NCBI GenBank assembly: GCA_002049455.2
Contig: KV918826.1
Coordinates: 124,001 to 188,000, forward strand
Direction: 5' to 3'
Length of the DNA: 64,000 bases
From: Porphyra umbilicalis
Lineage: Eukaryota > Rhodophyta > Bangiophyceae > Bangiales > Bangiaceae
This document shows, piece by piece, positions 32,971 to 44,063 of this stretch (positions are counted from its first letter, which is position 1; every line of letters begins with the position of its first letter). The notes under the pieces are model-generated. The model saw only the letters and a program-made list of their open reading frames with translations. It had not been told where the DNA came from and did no database searches. Made by a program: the position numbers and the translations under genes.

Positions 32971-34250
32971 TCACCCTGGCCCTCCGCGTGGCCCGGCGCG
33001 GCCGTCTGCGGCGCGCCGACGGCCGACGCCCCCCCCCGCACGCCCCCCCCCCCCCCCCACCCCCCCTACAAACGCCGCCAGGCGCTCGACAAACCACTCG
33101 GGCGCCTCGAGGGGCGCCAAGTGGGTGGCACCGCGCACGACCCCCCCCCCTCCCCCCACCGCGTCGCGGATAAAGTCGGCCGCCCGCCGCCAATCGTCGG
33201 GCGCGCCGCGGCGGCGGCGGCGGCGGGTGGTCTCCCCCCCCCTCGCCGCGTCGGCGCCCCCGCCGCCGCCGCCGCCGCCGCCACCGTCGTCGTCGATCCC
33301 GGCGCCGACCCACACCTCGACAGGCAGGCGGCCGGCGAGCTCCCCGAGCCGCCCCACCGCCGGCACGGGCGGCCGCGCGTGCCACCGGTCGCCAAACACC
33401 AGGTGGTACCCACTGTACGCGGCGAGCATGGCGACGACCGCGTCGGCGGCGGCGCCGCCCGCCGCCACCGTGGCGGCGAGGGGGGGGCGGCCCGCCCACG
33501 CGGCCTTGGCGCCCTCCACGTTGCGGATGATGGGGTCGGTGCCGACGCGCGTGTGGGCGCCGCGGGACCACCCAAAGCCGTCGACAGACGGGGAGCAGAG
33601 GAAGAGGGAGGCGATCCGCGGCGTGTGCGGGGGGGGGGGGGGGAGCGCGCCGCCCCGCCGGCCGCGTCGGCCGCGCCAGACGCGCCCGTCGCCGCCGCAT
33701 CGGCCGCCGCCGCGTCGGCCGCCGCCGCCCGCGCCGCGTCGACATCCCACAGCGCCGCGTTGAGGGCGACGGCCCCCCCCGCGCCGACGCCGACGAGGTG
33801 CACCGGCGCGGCGGGCGACAGCGCCGCCGCGAGGGACAGCACGTCCCCCGCGTGGGTGTACGGGTGCTCCCGCAGGGGCAGCGACGACGCGCCGTGGCCC
33901 CGCAAGTCGAGCCGCGCCACCCGGAACGCGGCGAGCGGCCGGGGCGCCGGTGGCGCCACGGCGCCGTACACCCGCCGGTCGAGCATAAAGCCGTGGATGC
34001 ACAGGATGAGGGGCGCGTCGGCCGCGCCACAAACGTCGTAGGAGAGGTGGCCTTGGCCGTCGGGGAGGGGGTGGAGCGCCGCCTGAGGGGGGGAGGGGGG
34101 GAGGGGGGGGGGGGGGCGCGCCGCCGCCGGGGGGGAGGGGGGGGAGGGGGGGGGGGGGGCGCCGCGCGCGACGCGGCGGCATCCGGCGGGCACGCCCCGC
34201 CGGGGCAGGGGGAGGAGGGGCACAAACGCGGGGGGGGGGGGTGTCGACAT
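32971..34250 (-). CDS. Alpha/beta-hydrolase-fold protein lacking the nucleophile serine
   Basis: The fold is clear. After a Pro-rich N-terminus (ATG 34,250) come APLILCIHGFMLDRRVYG (oxyanion HG motif), FRVARLDLRGHGASSLP (strand and G-H-G turn), VHLVGVGAGGAVALNAAL at the nucleophile elbow, FLCSPSVDGFGWSRGA, and near the C-terminus GATHLAPLEAPEWFVERLAAF, carrying the catalytic-type His. The elbow is normally G-x-S-x-G, but here it reads G-V-G-A-G, with a GGC codon where Ser (for example AGC) is expected. Non-enzymatic NDRG proteins share that GVGAG change, though the rest is more like ordinary hydrolases. It is therefore probably a pseudoenzyme, or it uses another nucleophile. The N- and C-terminal halves are in different frames, joined at a 15-G run (33,629-33,643). 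Pro/Gly leaders and poly-G tracts fill 34,080-34,240. Confidence 0.75.
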
Positions 34251-35085
34251 GGCGACCGTGGTGTTCCACGCGAGGGGGGAGGGGGGGGAAGCAGAGGTGG
34301 GGGGGGGGGGGGGCGTCTGCACCCGGCGCGGCGGCGCGCGGCCGACGGCGGAGGACGCGGCGCAGCTCAACAGACGAGGTCCGTGGGCGAAACACACTGA
34401 AGACACGCGTGTCCGAGCTCAAACGTTTCAAAGCCAAATCTCATGCGCACGTTGGTACAGTGCGTTCTCGTTATCAGAGAATCGTTTCAAAAGAAGATGG
34501 GTCGCGAGTCTTCCTTTCTAATCCGTGAAGGCCACTTTATATTGTTGAACTGAATCAGCTGTCTCTTGCATTCCCTGGCCTTTAGGACAGGGTGCTCTCA
34601 AAGTGTAGTGATGCACACATATACTTAGATCAAGGGACTTGCTCTCCGTTTCAGAGGTGGCAGTCTGCATTCGTGTCCTCAGGGATCTCCCTGAGGGTCG
34701 GTCCGCACCACGAGCGTTTGCCCGAACGCCGAATGCGGACGCCCGTCCCATTGGTCAATACCTGCTACGTGGTCCACGTGGAACGTAGCGCGTTCGGGCT
34801 TCCTGTCTCAATGTCCAGCCTGCCGAAACAAGCTGGACGGTGCAATATAGATCCTTGCATGACATTCAGTTGAAATGAATAGGTGGGGCCATGTAGTCTC
34901 CATCGGGCCCGACCAATACGCAATGGAATACAAAAATTCACAGCCTCAGCCCGCCACCGATGGCGGGCAGACAAACCCTCGCCGCATCCCTGGCCTCACC
35001 TGCCCCAGCCCGTCGACTGGTGACACACACATACGAGCCAGCTGTACCGACTCCCACTTGACGCTCCCACCCAACGGCAGCTACC
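34251..35085. other. Intergenic; boundary between the gene block and the transposon-rich half
   Basis: G tracts near 34,280-34,310 give way to roughly 50% GC sequence from 34,400. No open frame shows a domain. Regulatory sequence for the divergent hydrolase-fold gene should lie at the left end. Confidence 0.5.
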
Positions 35086-35095
35086 ATGGCGGAGA

Positions 35096-35305
35096 TCTCC
35101 ATCGCCGCCCGCCCGACGCAGGGACCGTCGCAAGGCGACCCCCGGTCCCAGACAGTACCTAAGGTGTCTGGTGGGTCGACCGTGCCACCCGTGGCCACCT
35201 CCATCGCCGCCCGCCCGACGCAGGGACCGTCGCAAGGCAACCCCCGGCCCCAGACAGTACCTGAGGTGTCTGGTGGGTCGACCGTGCCACCCATGGCCAC
35301 CGAAT
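35096..35305 (+). repeat. 105-bp tandem duplication (two copies)
   Basis: CTCCATCGCCGCCCGCCCGA begins at 35,096 and again at 35,201. The two 105-bp units differ at only a few positions. The length is divisible by 3, so the duplication keeps frame (SIAARPTQGPSQG twice). Confidence 0.9.
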
Positions 35306-35624
35306 CCACTGGATCAGGACAAGCCCCACCACAGAGCGAGGTGGTTCGGCCACCGGCGGCGACGGGCGAGTCGGAGGAGATGCTCAAGAAGGCGCTCGAG
35401 TTGCGCTTCAACAAGGCCCAAATGCAGGCCATTTCAGGGTTGAGAGGGGATAATTATAGTCGGATTAATACACCTGAAATTTTCACTGTATTAATGCAAA
35501 CCATGGATCGGCAGACTATAATTATGCAACGTGTGCACCACGTGTTGGTAGTTGCTTTCCATTTACTCATGTAAAGGTTCCTTTAAATACTGTAATTGAA
35601 AATCGGCTCAAGCCACAACGCGCT

Positions 35625-35778
35625 CTGGCGACACAGCCAGTGCCGCCGCCCCCCGCGAAATGGCTGCCTTGCATTGCCCGCAGCGCCGCCCCCCCCAGCG
35701 AAATGGCTGCCTGGCATTGCCTGCAGCTCCCCCCCCCCGCGAAACGGCTGCCTGGCATTGCCCCCAGCGCCACCGTAA
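35625..35778. repeat. Minisatellite, about three copies of a roughly 48-bp unit
   Basis: The unit contains CGAAATGGCTGCC(T/G)GCATTGCC and a C tract of 7-10 bases. Copies begin near 35,643, 35,693 and 35,740. It lies in the proposed intron of the element remnant. Confidence 0.75.
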
Positions 35779-36849
35779 GCTCGCGCCATTGCCGGTGACA
35801 AGGTAGATCGCCAGGCGAAACTGTCGGAATAAAGTTTTATATATGTTGGAACGTGGAACGCATAAATCTTTCATAAATGCTTACTAAAACTATGCTGTCA
35901 GCCTTTCTATAATTATACTGAAATGAAACCTTCAGCGGATGAGTACACCGTAAACTTGCAACCCTGGGCCATTTGCAAGGAGGCCGGCATCACTGTCGGC
36001 GGCATCAAGTCCGTCGTGGCTGATAGGCTGCTGCGCGACGTGGCGCCCGCCGAGCTGTGCCTCAAGATATCTAAGCTCTGCGCCGAAAGTGCTGACAAGA
36101 CATTCCCTTCGTGCCCTTTTTACTTCATGGGGGGGGAATTGCACATCATCCCCAACACCAGTGGCCTGCTGCGGGCGCCACCGGCGTCGCGCCAGCCACA
36201 GACCCCGATTTCACTCGACGAGTATGCCCGCTTGTTCCATGCCATGTCAAGGCCGACGGTGTTTGCCGCCCTCGTTTCGGCCAAGCAGCACAAGTCTCGA
36301 GACGAACTGGAGGTCAACCCCTTCACCCTCGTCGCCGAGGTATTTAACGACCTCACCTGGGAGCCGGACGCGCCCGCACCGCTGCCGGCGCAACTTGCTA
36401 TCGTCGATGCGGGCGAGCGCCCCTAAGAGCGGACGCCGGACTTCCTGCGGACGAAGTGGGCGGACGTGCGGCGGGTGTGGTCCAATGCCCGCATCCTGTA
36501 CACGGCTAGTGGCCAACACGTGGTCGCCCTGGGAGCAGATTTGCACCTGTACAAGACATTTATCGCAGACGACGTGTCAGTGCTATTTAAGGTGGCTGTG
36601 CTGTACGCATGGTCCTTATTTTCGTGCTCACCTACTTTCCTGCAATTCTCCATCCGGTCGTTGGCGCCAGCCGACGCCCATGAGGGTGGCTACCGCGGGT
36701 CGCTCTCATCGGGCGCGGGTGGAACGCCCGCGCCCTCCATGCAGCGTACTCGTGGTCGCAAGTGTGGGGCGCAAGAGGAGCTGTTTGAGAACTTTGACAA
36801 GCGCATGGAAGCCATGGCCCCTCCACCGCGCTCTGTCGCGCTGAACTAA

Positions 36850-39328
36850 GCCGAAGAGCTGGAGGCGCTCGCCCGTGCATCGAAAGCCGTATAGGCACTC
36901 GACCAGACGTCAGTGCGCACGCGTCTTATGCGCAAGATGGCGGACAGGTAGGCGGAGGACATGGCTGCAGCCAGGAACGTGAAGATTGACCTCACCGAAT
37001 AGAGCATCCTGTCAAAGGAGTCGGGTTGCGTGCGGGCCCAGGCCCGCAGAGAACACGCCGTTTTTTCTGTTTTTGTATTTGCCTGTACGCCCTCAGCCAC
37101 CTGTTGTACCTCCCCGCCCCCCCATGCCCTCACCCCCCCCACCCCATGTGTACAGCTTCCTTGGCCAAGGCATTCAACCACCACTGCCCCGACCCGCCGC
37201 ATGAACTGTTCCTGCACACTTGGTCTAGCACAACGACGTATCAAGTCTCCCACTGTGCTTCCAGTTGTATCAAGCAAAGGGCAATGTACTCTGTTCAATC
37301 CGTGAAAGCAACCGGTGCAGTACGCGGTGCGCACATAAGAAGGGCGTCATGGACGAATACGAGAAGGCGCGCTGGCATTTGCGAGGAAAGATGGCGCAAC
37401 ACTGGCGAACGCGTTGGAAAACTGCCTGTTCGGCACTGTCCCACGTTATCCTGGGCGAGAACTGTGTACAGTAATCGCCAAAGAACGAGAAAAAAAATGT
37501 AAAAGAAGGCAACAGAAAAACCAACGACAGAGAAACCGATTACAGGCGGTGGATGGAACACAGAGGACATCAAACAGCGATGAAAACAAGTACGGTTGGC
37601 TCATACAACCACAAAAAAGGGTCACTAAAAGGCACTCCAACATCCTATTGACACGCAACAGAGTTGACCCTGCAGCACACGACGCAACACCGAAGGTCAC
37701 AACCCTCTTCCTGTAACTGCACATAAACGTGCTCAGCAGCACTGCCATAGCGTCCTCCTGGTTGGAAAAGACACAGCGACCGCCGCCTGCGATGATGGGA
37801 CGCAAGGTCAGCCACTGCCAGAGATAAGCAGGCAAGGAAAACGATGCAAAGTAGAAGCAAGACACAGAGAGAAGAGAAACAATGCAGGCGGGGGGGGGTG
37901 AGACACTGGGCAGCTTTGTGGCTCCAGCACAGGCCCGGGGCGACGGAGCACCAGGTGACGTCGGAAAACCGACACTGAAGAGCACCCTCACAGTTGGGCA
38001 CGCAAGTGGGCAGGGCGGGCGGGTGCATGCGTAAAGGAGAACGCGGGCAAGCGGGGGCATGCGGGGGTGGGCGACTAAATACTCGGGCGGGCGGGCACGC
38101 GCCGGAGCGGGTGGGCGGGTGCGTGCACGGGCTGGTGGGTGCGTACGAGCGGGGAGGTGCGTGGATACATACCGCGGGGTAGGGTACTCGGACTCATAGA
38201 GAAACACCTGGTGACAACTGGCAGCGGAAGGGTATGTCCAAAAGCAGCCGTGGGGAGGAGCACCCGCGGGGGACACCCGAGGGAGCTGCTCGTCGTCGGG
38301 TGGTGGGGGGGTTGAGGGTGGGAATAGCGGGACACAGCGCGCGCGGCGTGGGACTTCGAATGTGGCAGGGACTGCGAGGGCGCCTGTGGGACGGGGTGGT
38401 GGCCACATTGCGGCGCACGGGTCCGGGACACACAGCTCACGATGCGGGCGCGCCGATTTGTGCGGGCACGCGCTGCCGTGTGGCGGGGTGACGGATCCCA
38501 ATGGCCGCCGCACGTCGAACGCACCGAAACTGGCGGCGCACAGCCGTCTCGAGCAATGCGACGTGTGGTGACGATTGGAATTTGATCCGACCGTTGTGAA
38601 ATCGTATTTACAATTTTCGTTTCCTGTGGGGATTTATTATTCGCTGCAAGGGTGCACGGCCACCATCTTCTTCCCTTCTGGCAACCCCATCTACTGCCCA
38701 AGTGTGCCACAGCCTGCCCCATCGCCCCCAACACCGCCGCGACTACCGTCCTCGCACCCCCCCCCCCCACCGCTCTCCTTGCCCCTGTGTCGTCTCCCCC
38801 CCCCCCCCCCCCCCATCTTCCAGTTTTTTGTTTTTTGCGCTGCCCACCGACGAGACGGCCATCGCGTCGCTAGTCGCCACCATCGCCTCCGCCATAGTCG
38901 ATCGCCGGACCGCCTCCCGCCCCCCGTGCTTCCAGGTTTGCACCGGTGTGTTCGCTCGCCTCCTCGCCGACAATGCCTTGGCGTTCTCTGAGTCCTTCCG
39001 CCACACCCGCGCACTCTCAGTGGTACCCAACGGCGTGCTGACTCGCTCGTCCATGTCCGCTATGCCCCCCGTGCGCGCCCTCTCCCCCTTGTGCGCTCGC
39101 GCCCCGTCCCCCTTGTCTTGGCCGTGTGTCTCGTTGCCGTCATGTGCACTTTGCGTCAACATCATGGCTTGCAGCATTGCACCTCTCTCAGGGCCACCAT
39201 CAGGACTAGGTCGGCGATACCTAAAGCAAGGACGTACAATGAAACATACACCTACAAGATAGCAACGAACAAGGCGGCCAAGACGAGGGGAGCAGGAGGA
39301 GGGCGCACGAGAGGGGGAGAGAGCGCAA
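36850..39328. other. No supported gene; mixed repeat-like sequence
   Basis: A minus-strand frame at 37,446-38,513 (355 codons) is Pro/Arg/Ser/Cys-rich with a hydrophobic end. I see no domain or splice logic and leave it out. A patch of short GGGCGGGC-type G-rich repeats occupies 37,990-38,180. C-rich pyrimidine stretches with runs up to about 17 C lie at 38,700-38,815. Confidence 0.4.
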
Positions 39329-39359
39329 ACCCTTACCCCTAACCCTAACCCCTAACCCA
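39329..39359. repeat. Interstitial telomere-like repeat (C3-4TAA units)
   Basis: Five consecutive units of the forms CCCTTA, CCCCTAA and CCCTAA occur. This corresponds to TTAGGG/TTAGGGG on the other strand, the common eukaryotic telomere type. Sequence continues on both sides, so this is not a chromosome end in this assembly. It may mark an old end fusion, a break healed with telomerase, or a misjoin. Confidence 0.8.
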
Positions 39360-40857
39360 CCAGGTTCTTGACTACGCCGTCCTTTATCATGACCCACACG
39401 AAGTCCGACGCGTGGAGATTGCGCTTACATGTCTTGCGGAGCAGCCCCCCGTTCCTCAGCTGCCAGCGGTCCAGCGCATACGTCTGCATGCCGTACTGGT
39501 ACCCCAGCCGACCGGGAAAAGAGAGAACACACACCAGCAGACACCGTCCGTGGCCTAAGGAGACATTGTGAGCACTCTGCCACGGCTTGAGAAGTGGCGT
39601 ATACGGCAGAGTGAACTGTCGCGCCACGCCAACGAGACAGCCGCATGCTGTATTCACAGTTATCACAAGGGGCCTTTATCGCCATCTGCACATCTCCATG
39701 TCGGCGTATTCCCCTCAGCCTCCTCAGAACATTAATGTGTGGCCCAGGGCGCATCATAGCCCCTCCCTAGCGCCTGGAGACGTGACCCACGGTGCCCCTC
39801 ACCCCCACGGTGCATCTCCGCAGCTGTTTATTGTCAAAACAAAGCCTTCCAAAGTGCCACACGATGGCACGGCACGACGGTGTGGGGCCCCTTCAGCCAC
39901 TGTTTGGCAGGTATCGCCACAAAATAGGAAGCGGTGGTGTGGCAAATATGCAACGTCACTGAGCAACCTATACCTGGGGGACGGCGGTATGGGGCCGCAC
40001 TTGGCCAGCACGACCTGCAACCAGTGCCGCTGCGGGTGCAATGCAGAGTCTGCCGACATCAATAGCGGAGCCGCTCAGGCCACCATCATCCCTGCACGGC
40101 GCCAAGTAGACGATGGACACGGAGGAGGCAGCAGGGAACCACACATGCTCCCGCGATGGAGAACAGCCGCTGCGTGGGATGTAGAGAGCCCCATGGGTTG
40201 CACGACGGATGTGCGCAAAGCAGACGGATGAGAGCCTCTCCGCGGCTAAATATGAACGCCACCGCCCGGTCGGCAGACCGGGGGGGAATGCTCCTACCTC
40301 GCGATGCGCTGCCAGGAGGGTTGTGAGCGGGCGGGTGCGGCAGGTGCGCCAAAGCCGGTAGGGAGACCGGCGGGGACGGCTCTCACCCTGCGATTTGCGG
40401 AAAGGAGGGTCGTAGGCGTGCGGCTTGGGCTGCTGCGCCAAAACTGCTCGTAGAGATGACCCCTGTCGCAGACCAAGAAGCGTGCCGCTGGACGAGGAAC
40501 AGAGACTGATAGTGCTCGCGATCCTGGAATTTTGTTGGCTCTCGCACTCTCTCAGCTCGCGCCATTCACTCTGGATATAGTGGTCCATATCGGGTTGAGG
40601 CAAACGTTGACCACATCTGAAGTTGCATTTTTTAGAAAAGCACCGTATGCATAGAAAATTAACCCTTACGTTCCGGAATATGTGATTGGTTGCAAGGAAA
40701 TTGATCCACCAATGAGAGACCGGCTCTACGCCATCATCGCGCCGTCAATGTGAGGTGGCCTCACAGACCTCAGTGTGGCGAAATTCTGACTGGCAGATGA
40801 CACGGTCGGTTCCGACGTGGAGCACACGCCCCTACGTTGTCCTAACGAGAGGCACGC
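39360..40857. other. Repeat-like region; two diverged copies of a ~105-bp unit
   Basis: 40,258-40,352 and 40,349-40,440 resemble each other (GCCACCGCCCGGTCGGCAGA against GCCAAAGCCGGTAGGGAGA, then a CC-TGCGAT-TGCG core). A minus-strand frame at 39,352-39,666 ends in a peptide that looks protein-like (YALDRWQLRNGGLLRKTCKR), possibly a transposon fragment, unidentified. No host gene is seen. Confidence 0.4.
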
Positions 40858-40862
40858 CTGGC
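40858..40862. repeat. Target-site duplication, left (CTGGC)
   Basis: The five bases before the left LTR are repeated exactly after the right LTR (49,598-49,602). A 5-bp duplication is usual for Ty3/gypsy integration and shows the element went in as one unit. Confidence 0.85.
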
Positions 40863-41357
40863 TGTGGCGGTTCTAGGCACCACCACGTTGGTTCTCGTCC
40901 TGCCGAAGTGACCTCTTGATCAGCTCGGTCCGTCGAAAGAACTGTCCCGGAAATCGCCCCCAGCCCAGCCTTCCCCCAACGGGAGGGGAGGGTCACGGCA
41001 AAGCCCAGGGGGTAATCGTAGTCCAAATCACAGTTGGTTTTATCAAACGGCGACGGGGACGGCGTCCCCACGGACAATACCCCCCCCCAAACCCAAATGC
41101 CGGCGGCCAAAGTAGCCGCCCCAAATGCGCCGAACAGATAAATCCCTCCAAAGCGAAAAGCTCAAACGAGTAATAGGGGGGCTGGGAAAAGCACAGGGGA
41201 AAAGCCCCGCCCTCGACCGAATCTGATTTCCCCGAGATCTGGACCGGTCATTCCCTTGCTGGCCCGGATCGGGATATTTTGGGACGGCCCCCGGGATTGT
41301 GCTGTCCACAGCTGAGGGGCCACGCCCCGTCCAACTGTGGGACCCCCGATTGGCACA
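40863..41357 (-). repeat. Left LTR (3' LTR) of the Ty3/gypsy element
   Basis: This is a direct copy of 49,102-49,597. It begins TGTGGCGGTTCTAGGC and ends TTGGCACA on the plus strand. Confidence 0.93.
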
Positions 41358-41929
41358 CAGCCCCCTCGTCGCGTGACGTGGCGTCTCTGCCCGTCCCGCG
41401 ACGACCCCTGAGGAGGGGGGTCCGGCCCGACCCCCTGGCCAGATGCCGGCCGCAACCGCCACCCCCCCCCCCCGATCCTCGCCCCAGAGCGGTTGTCGAG
41501 GTCGGTTCGCGGACTGGATCGGCCCCACGCCACACCGGTGTGGCGTGGCGTGCGGCCTGCACCGGTGTCTCGCGGCCCGCACACCCCCCGTGACGCACGT
41601 TGGCCCGACCCCTCCCCGTAGGCCCACACGCACACCCCGGTCTAGCCCCCCACGCGCAACTCCACGACTCCTCCGCGCCACCCTGCGACGTTACCCATCC
41701 GCTATCGCTGCGACGCGGTGTTTGCCGACTCGTTCCTTCTCCCACCCCTCGACGTGCCGTTCACTTCCCCCCCCCCGTGGCGCCCGCCGCTTCTTGCTTC
41801 TGTTGGCCCTCGGGGGTCCCCCCCTCCCCCCCTCCTCCACCACGCTGCTACCTTCGCCTCCCCCTCGTCGGACCGAGGACCCGGCGGCCGCCCGACTACG
41901 AGGTGCCCGCGTCTGCGTCGTCCTCCGCG

Positions 41930-43310
41930 ATGGCCTACGAGGAGATGCGGTACTCCAACGCCGTGGGCCCCCTGCCTGTGTTGTCCAACCCGTCGACGTG
42001 GGCGCCCGCGTGAAAGCGTGAGAAGGCTCGCATGGGAGTGGCGGACACGCTGGCCCACGCGACGTTCCGGGGCATCGACTCGATGCGCCCCGCCAACCCG
42101 TTCGCCAAGCACATTGCGGCCATGCCGCATGCCCCCGTACGTTCCCTCGACGACCGAGCTTCGTAGATCCCCGTGGTGCGGCGTAGTCGCGAGGTGGGGT
42201 ACCGCCGTTCCTACGTCGGCTTCATGAACGACCCCCCGGTGAACCCGCCGTTTGTGCCGACCTTCGGCAACATCCTCACGTGCCCGCCCTTCATCGACGT
42301 GTCGGACCCGGAAGGCCCCACGACGGTTCAGCTGACGACGGCCCGCAACCACCGGGCCGGCTTCACCGGACACCTCGTGGCTTGGCACCAGGCGGAGTAC
42401 TCGAGCTGCGCCACGGCGACCCGCTCGCGCTTGTACCTGCCGACTCCCGCGTGGTCGTCCGGGGTCGAGGTCCCGTACGGTTGCGTGGTAGAACTCCCGT
42501 GGGTACACGCCTGCGCCGCAGACGACCTCTACGCGGGACGGCCCACCCCGTGGGCCATCTTCCGCAGCGAGTGGGCTCTTGCGGCGGCCGTCGTCCTCCT
42601 CGAGACCTTCCGCACCCGTCGGGTCTTGTGGCGCTACCCCCCGCGACTCTTCGATTGGATCCGCTCCGTCGGGCCGTCCAACATCTGCGTCAACGCCGCG
42701 GGTCCCGACGCGGAGGCGACCGCCATCCTCGAGGCGCTGTTGGAACTCGCGGACCAACTCCTTGACACGGAAGTCTTCCGTCAGCACCTCCGCGCCCGTA
42801 CCACCGACCGTCGGGACCGAAAGGGTTGGATCTGGGCGTCCCTCGAGGTGGATGACGACGGGACCCGCGCCAATGTCGCCAAGGATCTTCGCCCCTTCTA
42901 CTTGCCCTACACCGTGGACATCCTCGAGGCGCGTGGGTACGTCCCTGCTTGAGGGGGTTGAGCCGCCGCCGTCTCGGCCGCCCGCAGGCCACGTTACCCC
43001 GGGGCTGGGACCGAGCCGCCCCCTCCGTGGGTAACTCCGGGGGTAGCCTCATCGTCTCGTTCGACCACGTGGAACACCGTGACATCCCCGACGTGGTGTT
43101 TGACCAACTCGAACACATCGCATCGGACCGCGTCCCGCAGGGGTTGGCGCGCGCGGTGGCTTGCGACCCCAGGGAATTCCGCGGCTACACCACAGGGACC
43201 TTGGTAACCGGCTTATGTCACACCGTGGTGTCTCTTGGCGACTCGATCGCCCAGTGCGCCCGCGACCACCCTGGGGTTCTGCCTCGCCACTTGGAGGAGT
43301 TGCTTTAATT
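41930..43310 (+). other. Antisense open frames inside the Ty3/gypsy element
   Basis: Plus-strand frames, opposite to gag-pol, lie between the integrase region and the 3' LTR. The largest is 42,173-42,952 (259 codons) and has balanced amino-acid use (FIDVSDPEGPTTVQL, GFTGHLVAWHQAEYSS, DLRPFYLPYTVDILEARG). The minus-strand shadow of the same stretch is a Gly/Arg-rich artefact. Some plant Ty3/gypsy families carry an antisense gene at this place. The product is unrecognised, and the region shares the element's broken state. Confidence 0.5.
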
Positions 43311-44063
43311 TGTGGGTCGGTGTAGCACCTGCGCTGTTCTCCTTCGCGAGGTCGGCATGGCCGCCGGTGAGGCCAACCACCGCCAGAAGCATCCCCGCGA
43401 CCGCGACGTCTACCACGAGGAGCCGCCGGCGTAGCGCCCCCGCAGTCTGCCCGAACCCGGCTGGGGTGAGCCATCATCGGGCCGCCGTTGACCGAGGGGG
43501 TGGCAAATGACAGGATGGGGGGGCATCACTCTCGAGAGTCGTAGCTGTCGCGCGTAGTAGTGTAGTGGGTCTCGTAGTATCGACGGTGCCGTACGGCGCG
43601 TCAGCGAACAATAAACGCCACGCGAGTCGCTTGCGTGTCACCCTTGGGAAAGCCTCTTGCTTGTCAGGCCGAATCCTGATCTCCCCTAGTGGCCCAAGGT
43701 TCGACAGGTCCACGCCGGTCAGCCGTCGCGTACCACCGCCTACCCTCCGAGACCGTCCATGCGATCCGATCGCCCTGGCTCGCCCCCGGGTCGCGGGGAA
43801 GGCCGCCGTCCTGCCACGCGGTAGAGACGGTCGCCACCACGGCCGCGTGGCTCCGACCAGGACACGTGTTGTAACCGAAGATCGGCCACGATTCGCAACT
43901 TGAAAACCACGTGTCCCGCATGGGAATTGTCTTCGGCGGGGAAGTCGACGACCGACCCGGCCTCTTCGACTCGTAGGACCACCCGTCGCATGTACTGCTG
44001 CACCTTAAGCAGGTCCTACCGACTGGCAAACTGAAGGGTGTCCTCCTTGTGGTGGTACCCTCA

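Larger units (their letters stand above)
35086..36849 (+). mobile_element. Protein-coding remnant of an unidentified transposable element
   Basis: Three plus-strand frames in register (35,086-35,574; 35,923-36,426; 36,466-36,849) look like parts of one gene. The first starts at a strong ATG context (ACCATGG), contains a 35-residue tandem duplication and ends in a helix (EEMLKKALELRFNKAQMQAI). The second is a compact, unplaced domain (VNLQPWAICKEAGITVGGIK). The third has KWADVRRVWSNARILYTASG. The W...Y..SGQ pattern recalls small DNA-binding proteins encoded beside some transposases; that is a memory of a pattern, not an identification. Coding character continues to about 37,020. The element looks broken in about five places, all of them TAA or TAG codons. 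An AT-rich segment (35,450-35,920) may be an intron. Confidence 0.4.

Noticed and set aside
37446-38513. A 355-codon minus-strand frame with a hydrophobic C-terminus
   Set aside because: No domain, Pro/Arg/Cys-rich composition, and overlapping frames of similar quality. A chance frame is the simpler reading, though expression data could revive it.
41702-42787. A 361-codon minus-strand frame inside the Ty3/gypsy element
   Set aside because: Gly/Arg/His-rich shadow of the better-balanced plus-strand frames in the same place.
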